A DNA stretch of 64,000 nucleotides from Prunus persica (taxonomy: Eukaryota > Streptophyta > Magnoliopsida > Rosales > Rosaceae): the NCBI RefSeq assembly GCF_000346465.2, contig NC_034009.1, forward strand, positions 18,619,606 to 18,683,605. The letters run 5' to 3'. The position numbers were made by a program, and so were the translations under genes. Shown piece after piece: positions 47,060-58,668 of the stretch. A model generated the notes under the pieces. That model saw nothing but the letters and a program-made list of their open reading frames with translations, was not told where the DNA came from and did not search any database. The stretch's first letter is position 1. Each line of letters begins with the position of its first letter.

Positions 47060-48679
47060 AAGTTATAAGGGGTTCACTTTATAGCCATCAGATTAATCCA
47101 AGGGCTGGGGAGAATTGAGTTAAAGTTTCACAATTGGGTAGGTAAGGAACCCAAACCCGAATTGAATATCCAGCACGTCCAAAAAGAAGAAGAAGAGGCA
47201 AGTTCGAAGTTTGAACAGAAAGAACTCATCTCTCTAAAACACAGAGGTCTGAGATACCCAATGAAGGCAACGGCTAACGACAGTTGAAGGCAACGATTCG
47301 CCACTCCGTTCTCCAGACCCCGAGAAAGTATTTATTTGGAGTAGAAGGGGCAAAGGTGTGGATTCCAAATCAGTGAAGAGGCGAAGCAGTGGAAGGGGAA
47401 GGGGAGAAGCTGTATTCGTTGGAAGTGGTAGGTTCCATTTGTGGAGCAAAGAAACAAAAAGACCCCACACAGACACCTTGCAATAACCAGCATTTGGTGA
47501 GTAATTTATGGAATTTGAGTTTAGGGTTAGAGTAATGGTTTTCCCCAATTTGTACCATAAATTTTGTTGGATTTGGCATCTCTTCGTTGTGCTTCAGTTG
47601 CATGTTAATTTTTGCTTAGGTATATGTTAAAAAAAGAATGAAAATCAAGTCAATAACAAGTGAATAACATGTCAATAATGATATGAATAAGATAATGGTG
47701 TTGAATTGGAGGAGGCCCTCAAAACCTTCCACATTTGAAGCAGTGCATAGTGCAGATTAAGAAGAGGCGCTAGAATATATATATATATATATATTTTATG
47801 AAGTAAATATGATTTCCTTTGTTACTAAATTTGCCTGAGAAACATTTGAACAGATAATAATAAACTCATGAATAGAACTGCAAAGCATTTGATGAGTAAT
47901 GTAAGGAATTTGAGTTTAGGGTTACAGTAATGGTTTTCCCCAATTTGTACCATCAATGTTGTTGAATTTGGCATCTCTTATTTGTGCTTCAATTGCATGT
48001 TAATTTTTGCTTGGGTATATGTTAAAAAACGAATGAAAATAAAGTCAATCACATGTCAATAACATCTCAAAACCTTCCACATTTGAAGCAGTGCAGAGTG
48101 AAGAGTACCTCTCTGGCACTAGAATTTATATATTTTGTGAAATAAATATTATTTCATTTGTTACTAAATTTGCCTATGAGAAATGAGAACAGATAATAAT
48201 AAACTCATGAATAAAAGTGCAAAGCATTTGAAATGAAGGTTGATCTATGACGATTGTGGGTGACTGAAGAAAAAGGTAGAAAGAAAGAAGGATGTGGCAA
48301 TTGCTTAGCAAGCAGATAGCAGAGTACATGCTTTGCTTTGCTTCCTTCCACTATATTTCTTATTTATTTATTTTGGGTTGTGTATGAGATGACAATAATT
48401 GTCATGTGTGTGAAGTGCAGAACTTGCCTACATTGCACTCACACGAGTATGGATCCATAAATAAAACACGTGAAATTGTTTGTAATTCACATAATCATTG
48501 CATTAACAGGTATTTGCACAAAAATTGTCATATTGCTTTGATGATGTTAAAGCCTGTGATGAGTAATCCATATGCTCATGTACTTTGTAAAAGTTGTAAT
48601 GTGCCTGGTTGACTAGTTGTGATTGTGCAAATACGTGGTAGTATATATGTTCACGTCATTTCACATTGTATTTGAGGAA
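47060..48679. other. Upstream region of the Ulp1-type gene, copy B
   Basis: Non-coding, with a direct duplication of ~400 bp (GTAATTTATGGAATTTGAG and TTTCCCCAATTTGTACCAT recur near 47500 and 47900). An AT-dinucleotide tract at 47775-47793 follows GGCGCTAGAA. Small ORFs here are not conserved between copies. Confidence 0.55.
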
Positions 48680-51600
48680 ATGGGATCCAACGTGGAGCTG
48701 GTATGGCCAGAGGCAGAGGTATATTCGTCACGGGTGAACAACTGCTCACATGCAAATTCATCTCTAGCTGCAATTCGAGCGAAGTTGAGTGCGGAACAAT
48801 TAGAACAATTCAAGACATCATGCTTTGGCCATCTTCTGAATATAGATAAGATTCAGTTTAGCGGACAGATTGTGCATGGGGTTGTGTTGCGTAGAGTAGC
48901 GGGGCAGGGTGTGAAAGACTTGGATGGACTGAGTTTCTTATTAGGGTGTGACGTTGCTCAGTTCACTCGTCAGGATTTCTGTTTGATCACAGGGCTTCGT
49001 TTTGGGGAAGTGCCTGAAGTTTCCAGTGGAGAGAGTAATGAAATCAGACTTCAGAAAAGATATTTTATAGACGAAGGAATTACATGCAATGCTTTAGAAG
49101 AAGCATTTGTGAGGTGCACAGAGGAAGATGACATCTACAAGCTAGCTCTTGTTTACTTTGCTGAGTTAGTGGTTTTGGGAAGGGACAAACATTTGAACAT
49201 CAATCTAAATTACCTGACCCTTGTAGAGGACTTGGATGCGTTCAACAGGTATCCGTGGGGTTCGGTGTCCTTTGACAAAACCCAAGACAGTCTATTTTCT
49301 GCACCAACAAAGTATGTGAAAAGCTTGGAAAATGAAGAGGGAAGAGGGAAGGGGAAAAGTAAGGTAACGGGAACAAGCCGGAGAAATGAGAAGGGCAAGA
49401 AGGATAAGCATGGTGAAGCGCAAAGGAGTGGCTGGAGTTTTAAAGGTTTCACGTATGCTTTCCAGGTACATGGTAATAATGTTCATGTCAGTTATGTTTT
49501 GTTTTTCTTTAAAACATAAATAATGACTTTTGTCCTGTGAATTGTGTAGATTTGGGTATATGAATTAATTCCTAGAATGGCGGACCTGAATTACTGCAAG
49601 GTTGTTGATCCGACTGCTGTCCCGCGTATTTTGCGATGGAGAACTACTACGTCTGTTCCAGAGATGAGAAAGTTGAACAATTATTTTTTCCAGAGCAAAG
49701 AGGTTTGGTTTGCAGCCCTTAGAACTATTGATAAGATTGAATGAAATTATGAATTAGAATGATTTAATATGACTCTTGTCTGTATTCTGAAACAGTCAGT
49801 TCAGTTGCGGGTGCTACGTCCAAGTGAAGAGGAAATGAGACAGCCATATTGGAGTTGGCCACAGGATCGCCCTGCTGTTGTCTCGGCAGAGTCAATTCCT
49901 TCTTCATGTGGTGATCTTGATGAGTTGAACAAGGTGGTAAGCTTGTTGAGGTCCGAGTTGTTTCAAGTAAAGCGGGAAAAAGACGTCCTTCACTTAAAGG
50001 TCATACGGATGGAAAAACTGTTGGACCAATGTTTAGGTCCTCAGTTTGAGCAGGAAGTAAGGAGGGACCTAGCTTTACTGAAACAGAGGACGAATCGTTG
50101 TGTCGTCTCACATCTATTTAAGGGATATGGGGAAATGGATGACATTCAATGGGATGAAGGGCCAAGTAACAGAAATGAGGGAGAGGAAAAAGAAGATGAA
50201 GGGATTGAAGGGGGTGAAGGGCCAAATAATAGAAATGAGGGAGCACATAAGGAAGAGGAGGGGATTGACGGAGAGGAAAAGAAAGAGGAGGGGATTGAAG
50301 GAGGTGAAGGGCCAAGTAATAGAAATGAGGGAGAGGAAAAGGAAGAGGAGGGGATTGAAGGGGGTGAAGTGCAAGGAAAACCAAGTGAGGTAGATGAAGG
50401 GCAAAGGAAAAGAAGTGAAGGAGAGCAAGTGCAAGTAAAAAGTAGCAAAGGAGAGGAAGCCCAAAGACAGAGCAGTGAGGGAGAGGAAGTGAAAAGAAAA
50501 AGCAGTAAGGGAGAGAAATTGCAAAGGAAAAAAAGGGAGGGCAAGGAAGTGAAAACACAAAGAAGTGAGGAAAAGGAAGTGCAAAGAAACGAATGTGAGA
50601 AAGAAGATAATGAAGTTATGTTGCTTGGGGGTGACATTGGCGAGAGCACGGAGGGGACACTGCTCGAGTTTACTGTCGGGGACATTGATTTGGATGAACC
50701 TACAGCTGTGCTATCTCAGTTGAACGTGTGGTTGAATGATAAAGGTAAAGCTCTGGCACAAGGGGTCCAATTACGAAAAAGGAAGAGGATCATTCCTTTG
50801 TGGAAGATCGTTGAAGGCAGTGAATTGGTTCCAAAAACTGGGGCACAGACAACCGGACTGAAGATGTTAGACCCAATGAAGGCGATTCCGCATGATGATC
50901 TGGTGAAATTGCTGAAACTTTGTTGGGAATGGCGCCAGGACCCAAAGTAAGTCCCTTGCAATTATAAGATAGAAGCATGACTGTATATAATTTTTTATAT
51001 ACAGTGTTCTAAAACTGTTTTATATTCATAGTTTGGTGATGCAATTTGGCAACGTGGAAGCTGAGATTGAATTCTTCGCTTCCCTCGTGAAAGCTGATGG
51101 TTGGCTGAAAGGAGATGTAAGTGTAATTGATTATGCATTTGTTTTAATGTACATACATTATGAGAATGACAAGAAAAACATGTTGCAGCACATTGATTTG
51201 GGGTTGTATCTCATCCGGAAGCGACAACAACAATTGGAGACAGATTCGGTAGAAGTAGCGGACTGGACAACGACCGATGTTTTTTTTATGGTATGTATCG
51301 GCCTTCACCAAGTGCCGTTAATAATTACACATTTTCCATACACACACTAGTGGAGGTGTTTAAGCATTGATTGTTTTGTATTTCACAGAATCACATTAGT
51401 ACTTGCTTTGCGGATAATAAAAGAAAAAAACAGCAGCTTGGGTGGAAAATCAGAAAAAGTTTACTAAACGTTGTAAATGGGAAGGTTCCTCCGTGTGGGT
51501 TGGATTGGCAGACCGTCTATAAGGTGTATACCCCATTTATGTTGACGAAGTACAAGCATTGGGTGGCTGTAATGATTGATCTGGTATTGTGTGAAATCAA

Positions 51601-52035
51601 AGTGTACGATTCAAAGGTTTCACTAATTCCAGATGACATCGTAAAGGAAGAACTCGGCCCGCTATCAATTACGCTTCCAAATCTTCTCAACACCATCGAC
51701 TTTTATGAAGAAGGTGTTTATGCAAACAATTGCAGCCGAGATTGGTGGTGTCCGTGGCCAATAGAGCGTGTGGATGTTCCACAACAGTCTAATGAGTAAG
51801 CACAACTTGCAATTTAATTTTATTACTTTCAATTGTCAATTACGTTAGAATGTCATTAGTTTAATTGATCGAGTTCTTGTTTTGCTTCAGAGGCGATTGT
51901 GGCATGTTTGTGTTAAAGTACATTGAGCTTTTCAGCGCTAAGCTTCCGTTAGCTACTTGCACCTCGCACAACATGCCTTTTTTTCGGTTGAAATTGGCTG
52001 CGGAGATAACAAGGGGAGATGCTTACTTCCCATGA
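48680..52035 (+). CDS. DUF1985/Ulp1-type cysteine protease, six exons, copy B
   Basis: Exons 48680-49465, 49550-49702, 49796-50946, 51032-51290, 51389-51795 and 51891-52035 join in frame to 966 residues. Residues ~35-200 resemble DUF1985 (CFGHLL..., FLLGCDVAQFTRQDFCLITGL). A W-x-F-KGF segment and IWVYELIPRM follow. Exon 3 begins with a coiled coil and then has a long E/G/K-rich tandem repeat (50157-50560). The C-terminus is a C48 (Ulp1) peptidase with H840 (KHW), D857 (VYDSK), C922 (GDCGMF) and oxyanion Q916 in PQQSNEGDCG, the spacing of SUMO proteases. Such enzymes cleave SUMO or a related modifier. Ulp1-like genes are known MULE cargo (Kaonashi-type). The gene is convergent with the GRF gene. 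The start is the first ATG of the conserved MGSNVELVW, shared with copy A. Substrate is unknown. Confidence 0.9.
50157..50560 (+). repeat. In-frame acidic/basic tandem repeat in Ulp1 exon 3
   Basis: Units of roughly 20 residues of the form GPSNRNEGEEKEEEGIEGGE are followed by shorter K/S/E-rich units. Copy B has at least one more long unit than copy A. The repeat produces spurious serine/leucine/phenylalanine-rich ORFs on the opposite strand. Confidence 0.85.
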
Positions 52036-52379
52036 TATTGGTTGAAGATGACAAATGGTACATGAGAAGGTTTTGGGAATGTCCATTCTCAAACTAATGT
52101 AAATACACAATAGAGACGTACGGGTCCTTATCGAATTCTACCGCTAACTCCTTCATGACGTTTACATGTTTGTTAACCAAACTGCATTGAATTGGAATTT
52201 TAAGACTGCATATGTAAATTGGGATTTGAAGATGGCTTTTTAAGTGTATTACATCATTGCAAAGTGATATGTCATTGTTGATGCAAGCCACCATTAATCG
52301 CAATGTGTTGCATCATAATAGGTGTCTAAACATGCGAAAGGTTTTCCGCAGCTCAGTAGCATCAAAGTAGAAACAAAGA

Positions 52380-52800
52380 CAATATACACAAAATCAACAT
52401 ACATATCACAAACGCACCGACAAGCAATACACACACAACAGACAAACAATATACACAAACTTGGCCTGCCATATACAGAGAATAAATATGCAATATACAC
52501 ACAGTAGACATGCAATATACACACAATACTCCCTTAACACACACAATAGACATGCCCTTGTCATTGTTGATGCAATATACTTGGGAATGACAACCATAGG
52601 GAAGTCGTATTGAATAGGATATTAAACTTAACAGTTGTTCTTCGTACTAAAAGAAAGAATAAGGTTCGTTTCCCCCCTTCTTTCTTACTTGAGTGATACT
52701 TGTGGCCCCAATAAACATCCAAATGTGGGGCAATCATATTCCATATACATGCAGCAAACTGTCAATAAACCTTCAATAAACATTCAATATCGTTTCTATA
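52380..52800. repeat. TATTG/CAATA motif arrays between Ulp1 and GRF genes, copy B
   Basis: CAATATACACACAATAGACATG-type units (52380-52560) and CAATAAAC units (about 52705-52790) correspond to the larger arrays of copy A at 27340-28035. Confidence 0.75.
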
Positions 52801-52914
52801 ACATGCGAAATACATGCAGTTACGAAATATTACAAAATGGGTTTAGGGTCTCATTGGTGGTGCGTGCAACATGTCTTGTGCGGGAGAACTTTCACAATCT
52901 TTTAAACCGTGCAG

Positions 52915-53311
52915 TTAAATGATCATTAAAAGAACAAATAATATGACAATTGATACAACTAATAAAACTAATACCAAGTCCTTAATGGACTTCAGCATGT
53001 TCAGCACTCTAGCATCATACGTGTCATCTTGATGTTCTGCTTCAGCGGAGGTTACATCAACCCATTCGAATCCATTGCAACTGGTGGCTCCCTAATTGCA
53101 GGCATCATATATGGAATATAATTCTGTCAGAGTTAGACATAGGTTTTTTTTCACCCACATACATATTCTTTAAATTAAAACTTACATAGGAGGTTAGACA
53201 CTTCCAGAATGGCTTCCCTCGATTTTTTTCAGATTTTGAAACCCGAAGCACCATTGTAGCTCCACAATACTGACACCTCTTTGTTTGAGCGGGAGATGAA
53301 GATGAAGACAT
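52915..53311 (-). CDS. GRF-type zinc-finger protein with C-terminal membrane helix, copy B
   Basis: Two exons, 53311-53186 and 53091-52915, joined in phase 0 (TAT|GTAAGT, TTAG|GGAGCC), give 100 residues. A GRF-type zinc finger spans ~10-55, with ligands C13, C16, C38 and C47 and the closing GFEWVD. The intron falls between the third and fourth ligands. Residues 81-100 are almost entirely V, L and I, a predicted membrane helix. Small plant GRF proteins with this layout are common and their function is largely unknown; GRF fingers in other proteins bind single-stranded nucleic acid. The gene shares a ~700-bp divergent promoter with the F-box-like gene and is convergent with Ulp1. It is present in both copies, so it is cargo rather than a chance insertion. 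Confidence 0.85.
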
Positions 53312-53913
53312 GTTGAATCTTCTCAGTTGTACCTCTTCTCACTCAGATCTTCTCACTGAAACCTCTTCGGACTCATACCTTCTCACTCATAGTTGTCATT
53401 CATACCCCTTCACTCATAACCCTAAACTTGTCACTCAGCTCTCTCTCATCTCTGCCCAAATCGAGTTATATTTAATTTTTTTGGGATCATTTGGTGGGTT
53501 GGTCACGATGTCGACACCTGTACCGTCTGCATTGTGACATCTTTTAGCCCAAATTTTATTCATTTATTTATATTTCATTAAGGCAACTAGTTGGATACGA
53601 ATCCGTCATTAGTAGTTCCATTTTAATAACATTACTAGGGGTAGTTGGGTATGGGAAAATGAAAAAGTATATGATGGGACCTTCTGTCACTAGTCAGTAA
53701 TCCATCACATTTGTATCAATGAATTTGATAGTGGGATAAACCCAAAAATGGCTATGCAAATAGCCATTTAATTAACTTTTTGACTGTCTGACTCTGTATG
53801 CACCGTTATGACGTTTTCCCTTCTTTTGTCTTAAGTTTTAATTCACTGGGGTTCAGTTTCTTTCAAAATGGTCAACTTGGAAAAACCCCAACTGGAAACA
53901 CCTTTTCAAAACA

Positions 53914-53921
53914 CTATAAAC
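53914..53921 (+). promoter_or_regulatory. TATA box of the F-box-like gene, copy B
   Basis: CTATAAAC; in copy A the equivalent reads CTACAAAC, so it is weakened there. Confidence 0.5.
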
Positions 53922-54007
53922 AGAGGCTAAAACAAAACGTGTACCCCAAATATTATCATTTATCCCCTCTGCCACTCCTCAAATCGTTCCATTCCAAAAA
54001 CTTTTCA

Positions 54008-54790
54008 ATGAATTCGAAACACTTCACTACAGTCGGAGGAAAGAGAAGGAAGCATGTCCATTTCGATATGCCCGAAGCTTTCATCCCGGAGTCCGCTTGG
54101 TTTCAAGTCATGTTATACGTGGCAAAAGAATCATCGGAAGATCTCTTCCGTATGGCATCTGTGTGCCGATTGTTCCGAACTTTGGCAAACAGTCCACAAG
54201 TGTGGAACACCATTTCAATGGCAAAGTACCCATACGATCCTATCTGGTACGGTGCCAGACCTGCGGTCCAGCATTTCTTGCAACAATGCAGGGCTTGCAA
54301 TAACCCTGAGTCCATATTTAGAGAAGCATTCCAAGATTTTTTCAGGCACGGTAAGGTGGAAGCGTTGTATGAGATGCGCATTGCAGCCACGGCAGGCCAT
54401 ATGGAAGCGGCATATGTAGTTGGACTACTTGGTATGTCCGGAATTGGTCAGTCAAAAGAGGATGCATTACAATTCTTGTGTTCTTTGAATCAACGTAACA
54501 ACATTGATATGAAAGGAACCAGGGATGCTTTAACAGGAAGATGTCGCGGAGCATTTGTTGCAAGACATATCGTAGATATGTTTGACTATGGGAAGATTCA
54601 GTTCAATCGGTGCAGTGCTTGTAATAACAATGAATGGTATTTTGTTATTCCAGGCTGGCCTAGTGAAGACAAGATAAATCATGCGTTGTGGACTTGTTGC
54701 AACCGATGCAAATGGCACCGTGAGAGTATTTTTTGGTGCAAAATCCTGCGTGAGTATGTTGTGCGAGGGAATCACGTATTTTTGCATTAG
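54008..54790 (+). CDS. F-box/Sel1-like protein with CxxC C-terminus, copy B
   Basis: A single exon of 260 residues. Residues ~27-72 resemble the degenerate F-box of plant proteins like At1g67623/At2g35280 (VMLYVAKESSEDLFRMASVC, then LANSPQVW). Residues ~85-160 show the CNNPESIFREAF and AATAGHMEAAYVVGLLGM helices of the same family, related to Sel1-like repeats. The C-terminus has C202xxC205 and C230/C231xxC234, suggesting a zinc ribbon. F-box proteins recruit substrates to SCF ubiquitin ligases; whether this divergent F-box binds SKP1 is not shown. The start MNSKHF is the ATG conserved with copy A; upstream in-frame codons are not. A TATA box (CTATAAAC, 53914-53921) lies 87 bp upstream. The gene is convergent with X across the ~503-bp array. 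Confidence 0.8.
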   Translation: MNSKHFTTVGGKRRKHVHFDMPEAFIPESAWFQVMLYVAKESSEDLFRMASVCRLFRTLANSPQVWNTISMAKYPYDPIWYGARPAVQHFLQQCRACNNPESIFREAFQDFFRHGKVEALYEMRIAATAGHMEAAYVVGLLGMSGIGQSKEDALQFLCSLNQRNNIDMKGTRDALTGRCRGAFVARHIVDMFDYGKIQFNRCSACNNNEWYFVIPGWPSEDKINHALWTCCNRCKWHRESIFWCKILREYVVRGNHVFLH

Positions 54791-55434
54791 TTTTAGTACG
54801 AATTTACGGTTTTGATGCATTGTGGACTTGCTTCTCTTCACTTCTAGGTTGGCTGGCTACGTTATACCTAGCTCAGTTTAAATGTTGTTCAAATGTTGGT
54901 ATTTTGTCATAAACCGTTTTATATATAAATGTATAATATTTATTATATAGCGGAATGATTACTTACATCATAGACGGCTAGGAATGACATTTTACTGACA
55001 CAGATATTTTGCTCACCGACCCCAATCTTCATATTTGGTAAACCAAAAGTCATGCATGGAGTAAATAGGTGTCTTTTCACCAGTGCTTGGGAATGACATT
55101 TTCCCACTTAGCATATCCGAAAGGATTTGGTTACACGTTTCTTAACCTAGGGGGTTGAACAGTGAATGACGTAGACTATTTTTTTGTGTGGAAGGAGTAC
55201 AATGGATGACTTGTATATTTCCATATTATGTTTCAAAACATCCCTTCAACCTAAAAAATAAAAAAATTAACAAATTGAAGAACAGAGAAACCGATGAGCA
55301 CTACAAATGGCCTATTCGCACGGAAAATAAAATTGTTTTAAACAAGTTGGACTAAATATAATTAACAAATGGACAGCCTAAAAAGTAATATCATAATAAT
55401 TATAATAATTGTGGATAAATAATAATAAAATACT

Positions 55435-56830
55435 AATGTAGCATAACCATTAAACAGGGAATGCAGTAGGAAGATGAAATCGCAATAAGTTCGTAGAAAT
55501 TTTCAGATCGTTTTTCTAATTTTTGTGTATTTAGTTATGAATTTTCCAAGAAAAAAGGTAATAAAATAATAATTTAGGGTAAAATGGGAGGATGTGGCCA
55601 TGTTCGGTAACGTACACTTGTGCAAGTAGTCAAAAGTGACTGGCTGAGATCGCGCCAGGTGTCATATTCTTGTTAATTTTGGATTCTTTTGTTCAAAAAT
55701 CTTTGAAACTAGGTAATAAATAGTAGGAAAATCGTAAAAATGGCCCAAAAATTACTCCGGCCTACTTGTGACGTCATAAAACTAGGAGAACCTATAAATC
55801 ATTCGTCTCGCAATGAAATAATCCAAATTGTGTTACATAACTCACTTTCCTCTTAACCCTAAGTATTGATGTTTGTTAACTTCAACTTGAATAACCTACT
55901 TCAACAAGCATCTCCCGTTAATGTTGGGAATTAATTTTACAAATGCGTAACAATGAATCGGAGAATTCAGCAACGGAGATGGAGTGTCAATGAGTTCGTA
56001 GCAATTTTCGGAAATAATTTTGAATTTTTGTGTATTTAGTTATGAATTTTCCAAGACAAAAGGTAATAAAATAATAATTTAGGGTAAAATGGGAGGATGT
56101 GGCCATGTTGACTGACGTACACTTGTGCAAGTAGTTAAAAGTGATGGGCTGAGATCGCGCCAGGTGTCATCTTCTTTTAAATTTTGGATTCTTTTGTTCA
56201 AAAATCTTTGAAACTAGGTAAAAAATAGTAGGAAAATCGTAAAAATGCCCCCAAAATTACTCCGGCCTACTTGTGACGTCATAAAACTAGGAGAACCTAT
56301 AAATCATTCGTGAAGCAATGAAATAATCCAAATTGTGTTACATAACTCACTTTCCTCTTAACCCTAAGTATTGATGTTTGTTAACTTCAACTTGAATAAC
56401 CTACTTCAACAAGCATCTCCCGTTAATGTTGGGAATTAATTTTACAAATACGTAACAATGAATCGGAGAATTCAGCAACGGAGATGGAGTGTCAATGAGT
56501 TCGTAGCAATTTTCGGATAATTTTTTTATTTTGTGTGTAATTAGTTCTGATTTTTGTAAGGAAAAGTAATAAAATAATAATTTAGGGTAAAATGGGAGGG
56601 TGTGGCCATGTTGACTGACGTACACTTGTGCAAGTAGTCATCAGTGACGGGCTGAGATCGCGCCAGGTGTCCTCTTGCTATTATTTTGGCTTTTTTAGTG
56701 CAACAATCTGTGGACATAGGTAATAAATTCTACGAAAATCCAAAAAATGCCCGGAAAATGAGAAAATGAAAATTATTTGTACATAACTCACTTTCCTCTT
56801 AACCCAAATTCACGTTAACACGTATATTTC
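55435..56830 (-). repeat. ~505-bp tandem array, about three units, copy B
   Basis: The unit marker CTCTTAACCCTAAGTA recurs with a ~505-bp period (about 55852 and 56357; the third is partial). Units share blocks with the four-unit array of copy A, including AGATCGCGCCAGGTGTC. Two units carry a perfect TGACGTCA (55769-55776, 56274-56281) about 20 bp before a CTATAAATC box. Confidence 0.9.
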
Positions 56831-57714
56831 GGATAATATTCGAAATATAATTTCTAATAATACAATATTTAGTTTCACTATATACAATAATATGTTTTGT
56901 TATAATAATGTACATAAAAAATAATTGCACATGCTTTGAAGCCATCATTGCAACTACGCCTAGAGCTTTGAAGACGTCAGTTTGTATTCAATAAGTTGTC
57001 CACATGCAACTGCACCTAGAGTTTTCAACACGTCAGAGGTATTCAAGAAGTTGTCCACATGCAACTGCACCTTGAGTTATTAACACGTCACAGGTATTCA
57101 ATAAGTTGTCCATTTGACGCCGCATTGGGAATCAGTAATATATTTTCAATCATGTCAAATCACATAAATAATGCCATACTTTTTCTCAATAACATCACAC
57201 AAGTGAAGCAAGTTTAAAACCCTTAGTGAATATTTGTCCTAGTCTATATGAGTGATTATATAATCAGTTGCATAATATTTTTTTCACAGTATATGTTAAC
57301 TTTGAGAGGGATTCCACAAACATAAAATATAAAGAAAGCAAGAAATAGTAGGAAATGAACCAGTACAAAAAACAATATATAAAGTGTACATAATAATTCC
57401 ATAACCTTGTCACAAACGCACTCACAAAAGCTTTTCCATAAACCTTGTCCTAACATATAATAAATAAAGGCAACATTGCATATGATGCAACCATGTTCAA
57501 ATCTGATAAGTGATCAAAAACAAATGGACATGGCAGCAACATATGGCTGAAGTAGATGGGCTCTTTGCATCTTCTGTTTTCGTAATTAAAGACATCAAAA
57601 TATTAAGGTTTAAATCTTCCATAGTAGTTAGCATCAAAATAGCTTTGAAGCAGAGTGTAACCAAAATTCCAATTCCACTTATTTGCCTCTGCTCAAACAC
57701 GAGAACCAAAATGG
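56831..57714. other. 3' flank of gene X and spacer, copy B
   Basis: Non-coding. It contains a short triplicated block: AAGTTGTCCACATGCAACTGCACC and close variants, about 56995-57115, spacing ~50 bp. Copy A has two such blocks at about 22390-22500. Confidence 0.5.
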
Positions 57715-58203
57715 TTACTTCCCTTGCTGAGTATATTTGGTGACGTCGGAAACGGTAATAGATGACCAATCAAACCCGGGTACGACGAGTTTTGCATAGG
57801 ATCGGAAGTAGTCGAATCCAGCTTGCATCACACGCTTCTTTGACTCCACTACATTAGATGAGTTCTTGTATTTTTGAACAGCTACACTCCGAAGTCGTTT
57901 GTGTCTACGCTTCATGCGCTGCAACTTCGCCCTATCCAGATTGGCCTGCCTTTTGTCATCTTCAATTTGGCCTTCCACAAATTCCAAACGTGCCCTTGCC
58001 CTTTGGATTTCATCACCAAGTTGAAGATGCCTGTCCTTCCAAAAAGCAACAACTCTTTCAGACTCAAAACTTCCAACAAAATGGTCATTCTGTCTAGCAA
58101 TGTGACATTGCTTGTCTGGTGACTCACTTGCGTGTCGAAGCCGGTCTTTGTTTGGAGGGGTGTTTATTATGCTCACATCAAACTTGGTTGTGCTTATGCT
58201 CAT
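57715..58203 (-). CDS. Gene X: coiled-coil MULE cargo protein, copy B
   Basis: 162 residues. Residues 47-125 form a long charged coiled coil; 129-137 read GFDYFRSYA and 144-146 FDW. The same tail order (GFDKFRAFA, then YDW) occurs in gene Y, which is divergently transcribed from the other side of a ~465-bp promoter, so X and Y are distant paralogues. I recognise no named domain; charged coiled-coil proteins of this sort occur in other plant transposons and their function is unknown. The start at 58203 is chosen because homology with copy A begins within a few codons of it and a TATA box lies ~95 bp upstream; the open frame extends further upstream but crosses the promoter. Copy A's X is also intact, which implies retained constraint or recent decay elsewhere. 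Confidence 0.78.
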   Translation of the reverse strand: MSISTTKFDVSIINTPPNKDRLRHASESPDKQCHIARQNDHFVGSFESERVVAFWKDRHLQLGDEIQRARARLEFVEGQIEDDKRQANLDRAKLQRMKRRHKRLRSVAVQKYKNSSNVVESKKRVMQAGFDYFRSYAKLVVPGFDWSSITVSDVTKYTQQGK

Positions 58204-58295
58204 TCTTTGGGGGGAATGAGTTTGTTTGCTTCTTCTGAGAGTATCGGTAGATGGAGACAGATTCGGTGGAGGAGTGAGTTTTGTGTGGAAGGAGA

Positions 58296-58304
58296 TTTTA
58301 TATG
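58296..58304 (-). promoter_or_regulatory. TATA box of gene X, copy B
   Basis: CATATAAAA on the minus strand, ~95 bp upstream of the chosen ATG. Confidence 0.5.
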
Positions 58305-58334
58305 AAAGGGGTGATAGTAATACCAAGAAAAGGG

Positions 58335-58348
58335 TTCCCGCCAAAAAA
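58335..58348 (-). promoter_or_regulatory. E2F-type site of gene X, copy B
   Basis: TTTTTTGGCGGGAA on the minus strand, ~35 bp upstream of the gene X TATA box. It is conserved in copy A. Confidence 0.6.
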
Positions 58349-58536
58349 TATTTGGTTGACAAAGTAGAAATTATTTTTTGGTCTGATACAATCTAAGTTT
58401 AATCCTAACTAGTTTGGTTGAGTTAACTAAGTAGATGTCACTTCCATTGACTTTGTTTCAACCACTATCAGTGGTGTCAGGAGAGTGTGAGGTTGACATG
58501 CTTGAAAAGCAAAACCTGACACCTATTTTTAAAAAA

Positions 58537-58549
58537 TTCCCGCCAAAAA
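58537..58549 (+). promoter_or_regulatory. E2F-type site of gene Y, copy B
   Basis: TTCCCGCCAAAAA lies ~40 bp upstream of the gene Y TATA box. It mirrors the site of gene X. Confidence 0.6.
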
Positions 58550-58588
58550 GTACATATGTTGACTACACACAAGCTTTGGTATGTTGGT

Positions 58589-58597
58589 CTATAAACC
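58589..58597 (+). promoter_or_regulatory. TATA box of gene Y, copy B
   Basis: CTATAAACC. It implies transcription starts near 58620, which favours the ATG at 58669 over the one at 58627. Confidence 0.55.
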
Positions 58598-58668
58598 TAT
58601 GTTCCCTTTCTCAAACGAAATTGCATATGCAATCCTCATCCTCCCAAAACAAAGAGGATTATTCAAGC

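Noticed and set aside
50114..50685. Long serine/leucine/phenylalanine-rich minus-strand ORFs.
   Set aside because: They are antisense shadows of the E/G/K-rich tandem repeat in Ulp1 exon 3.
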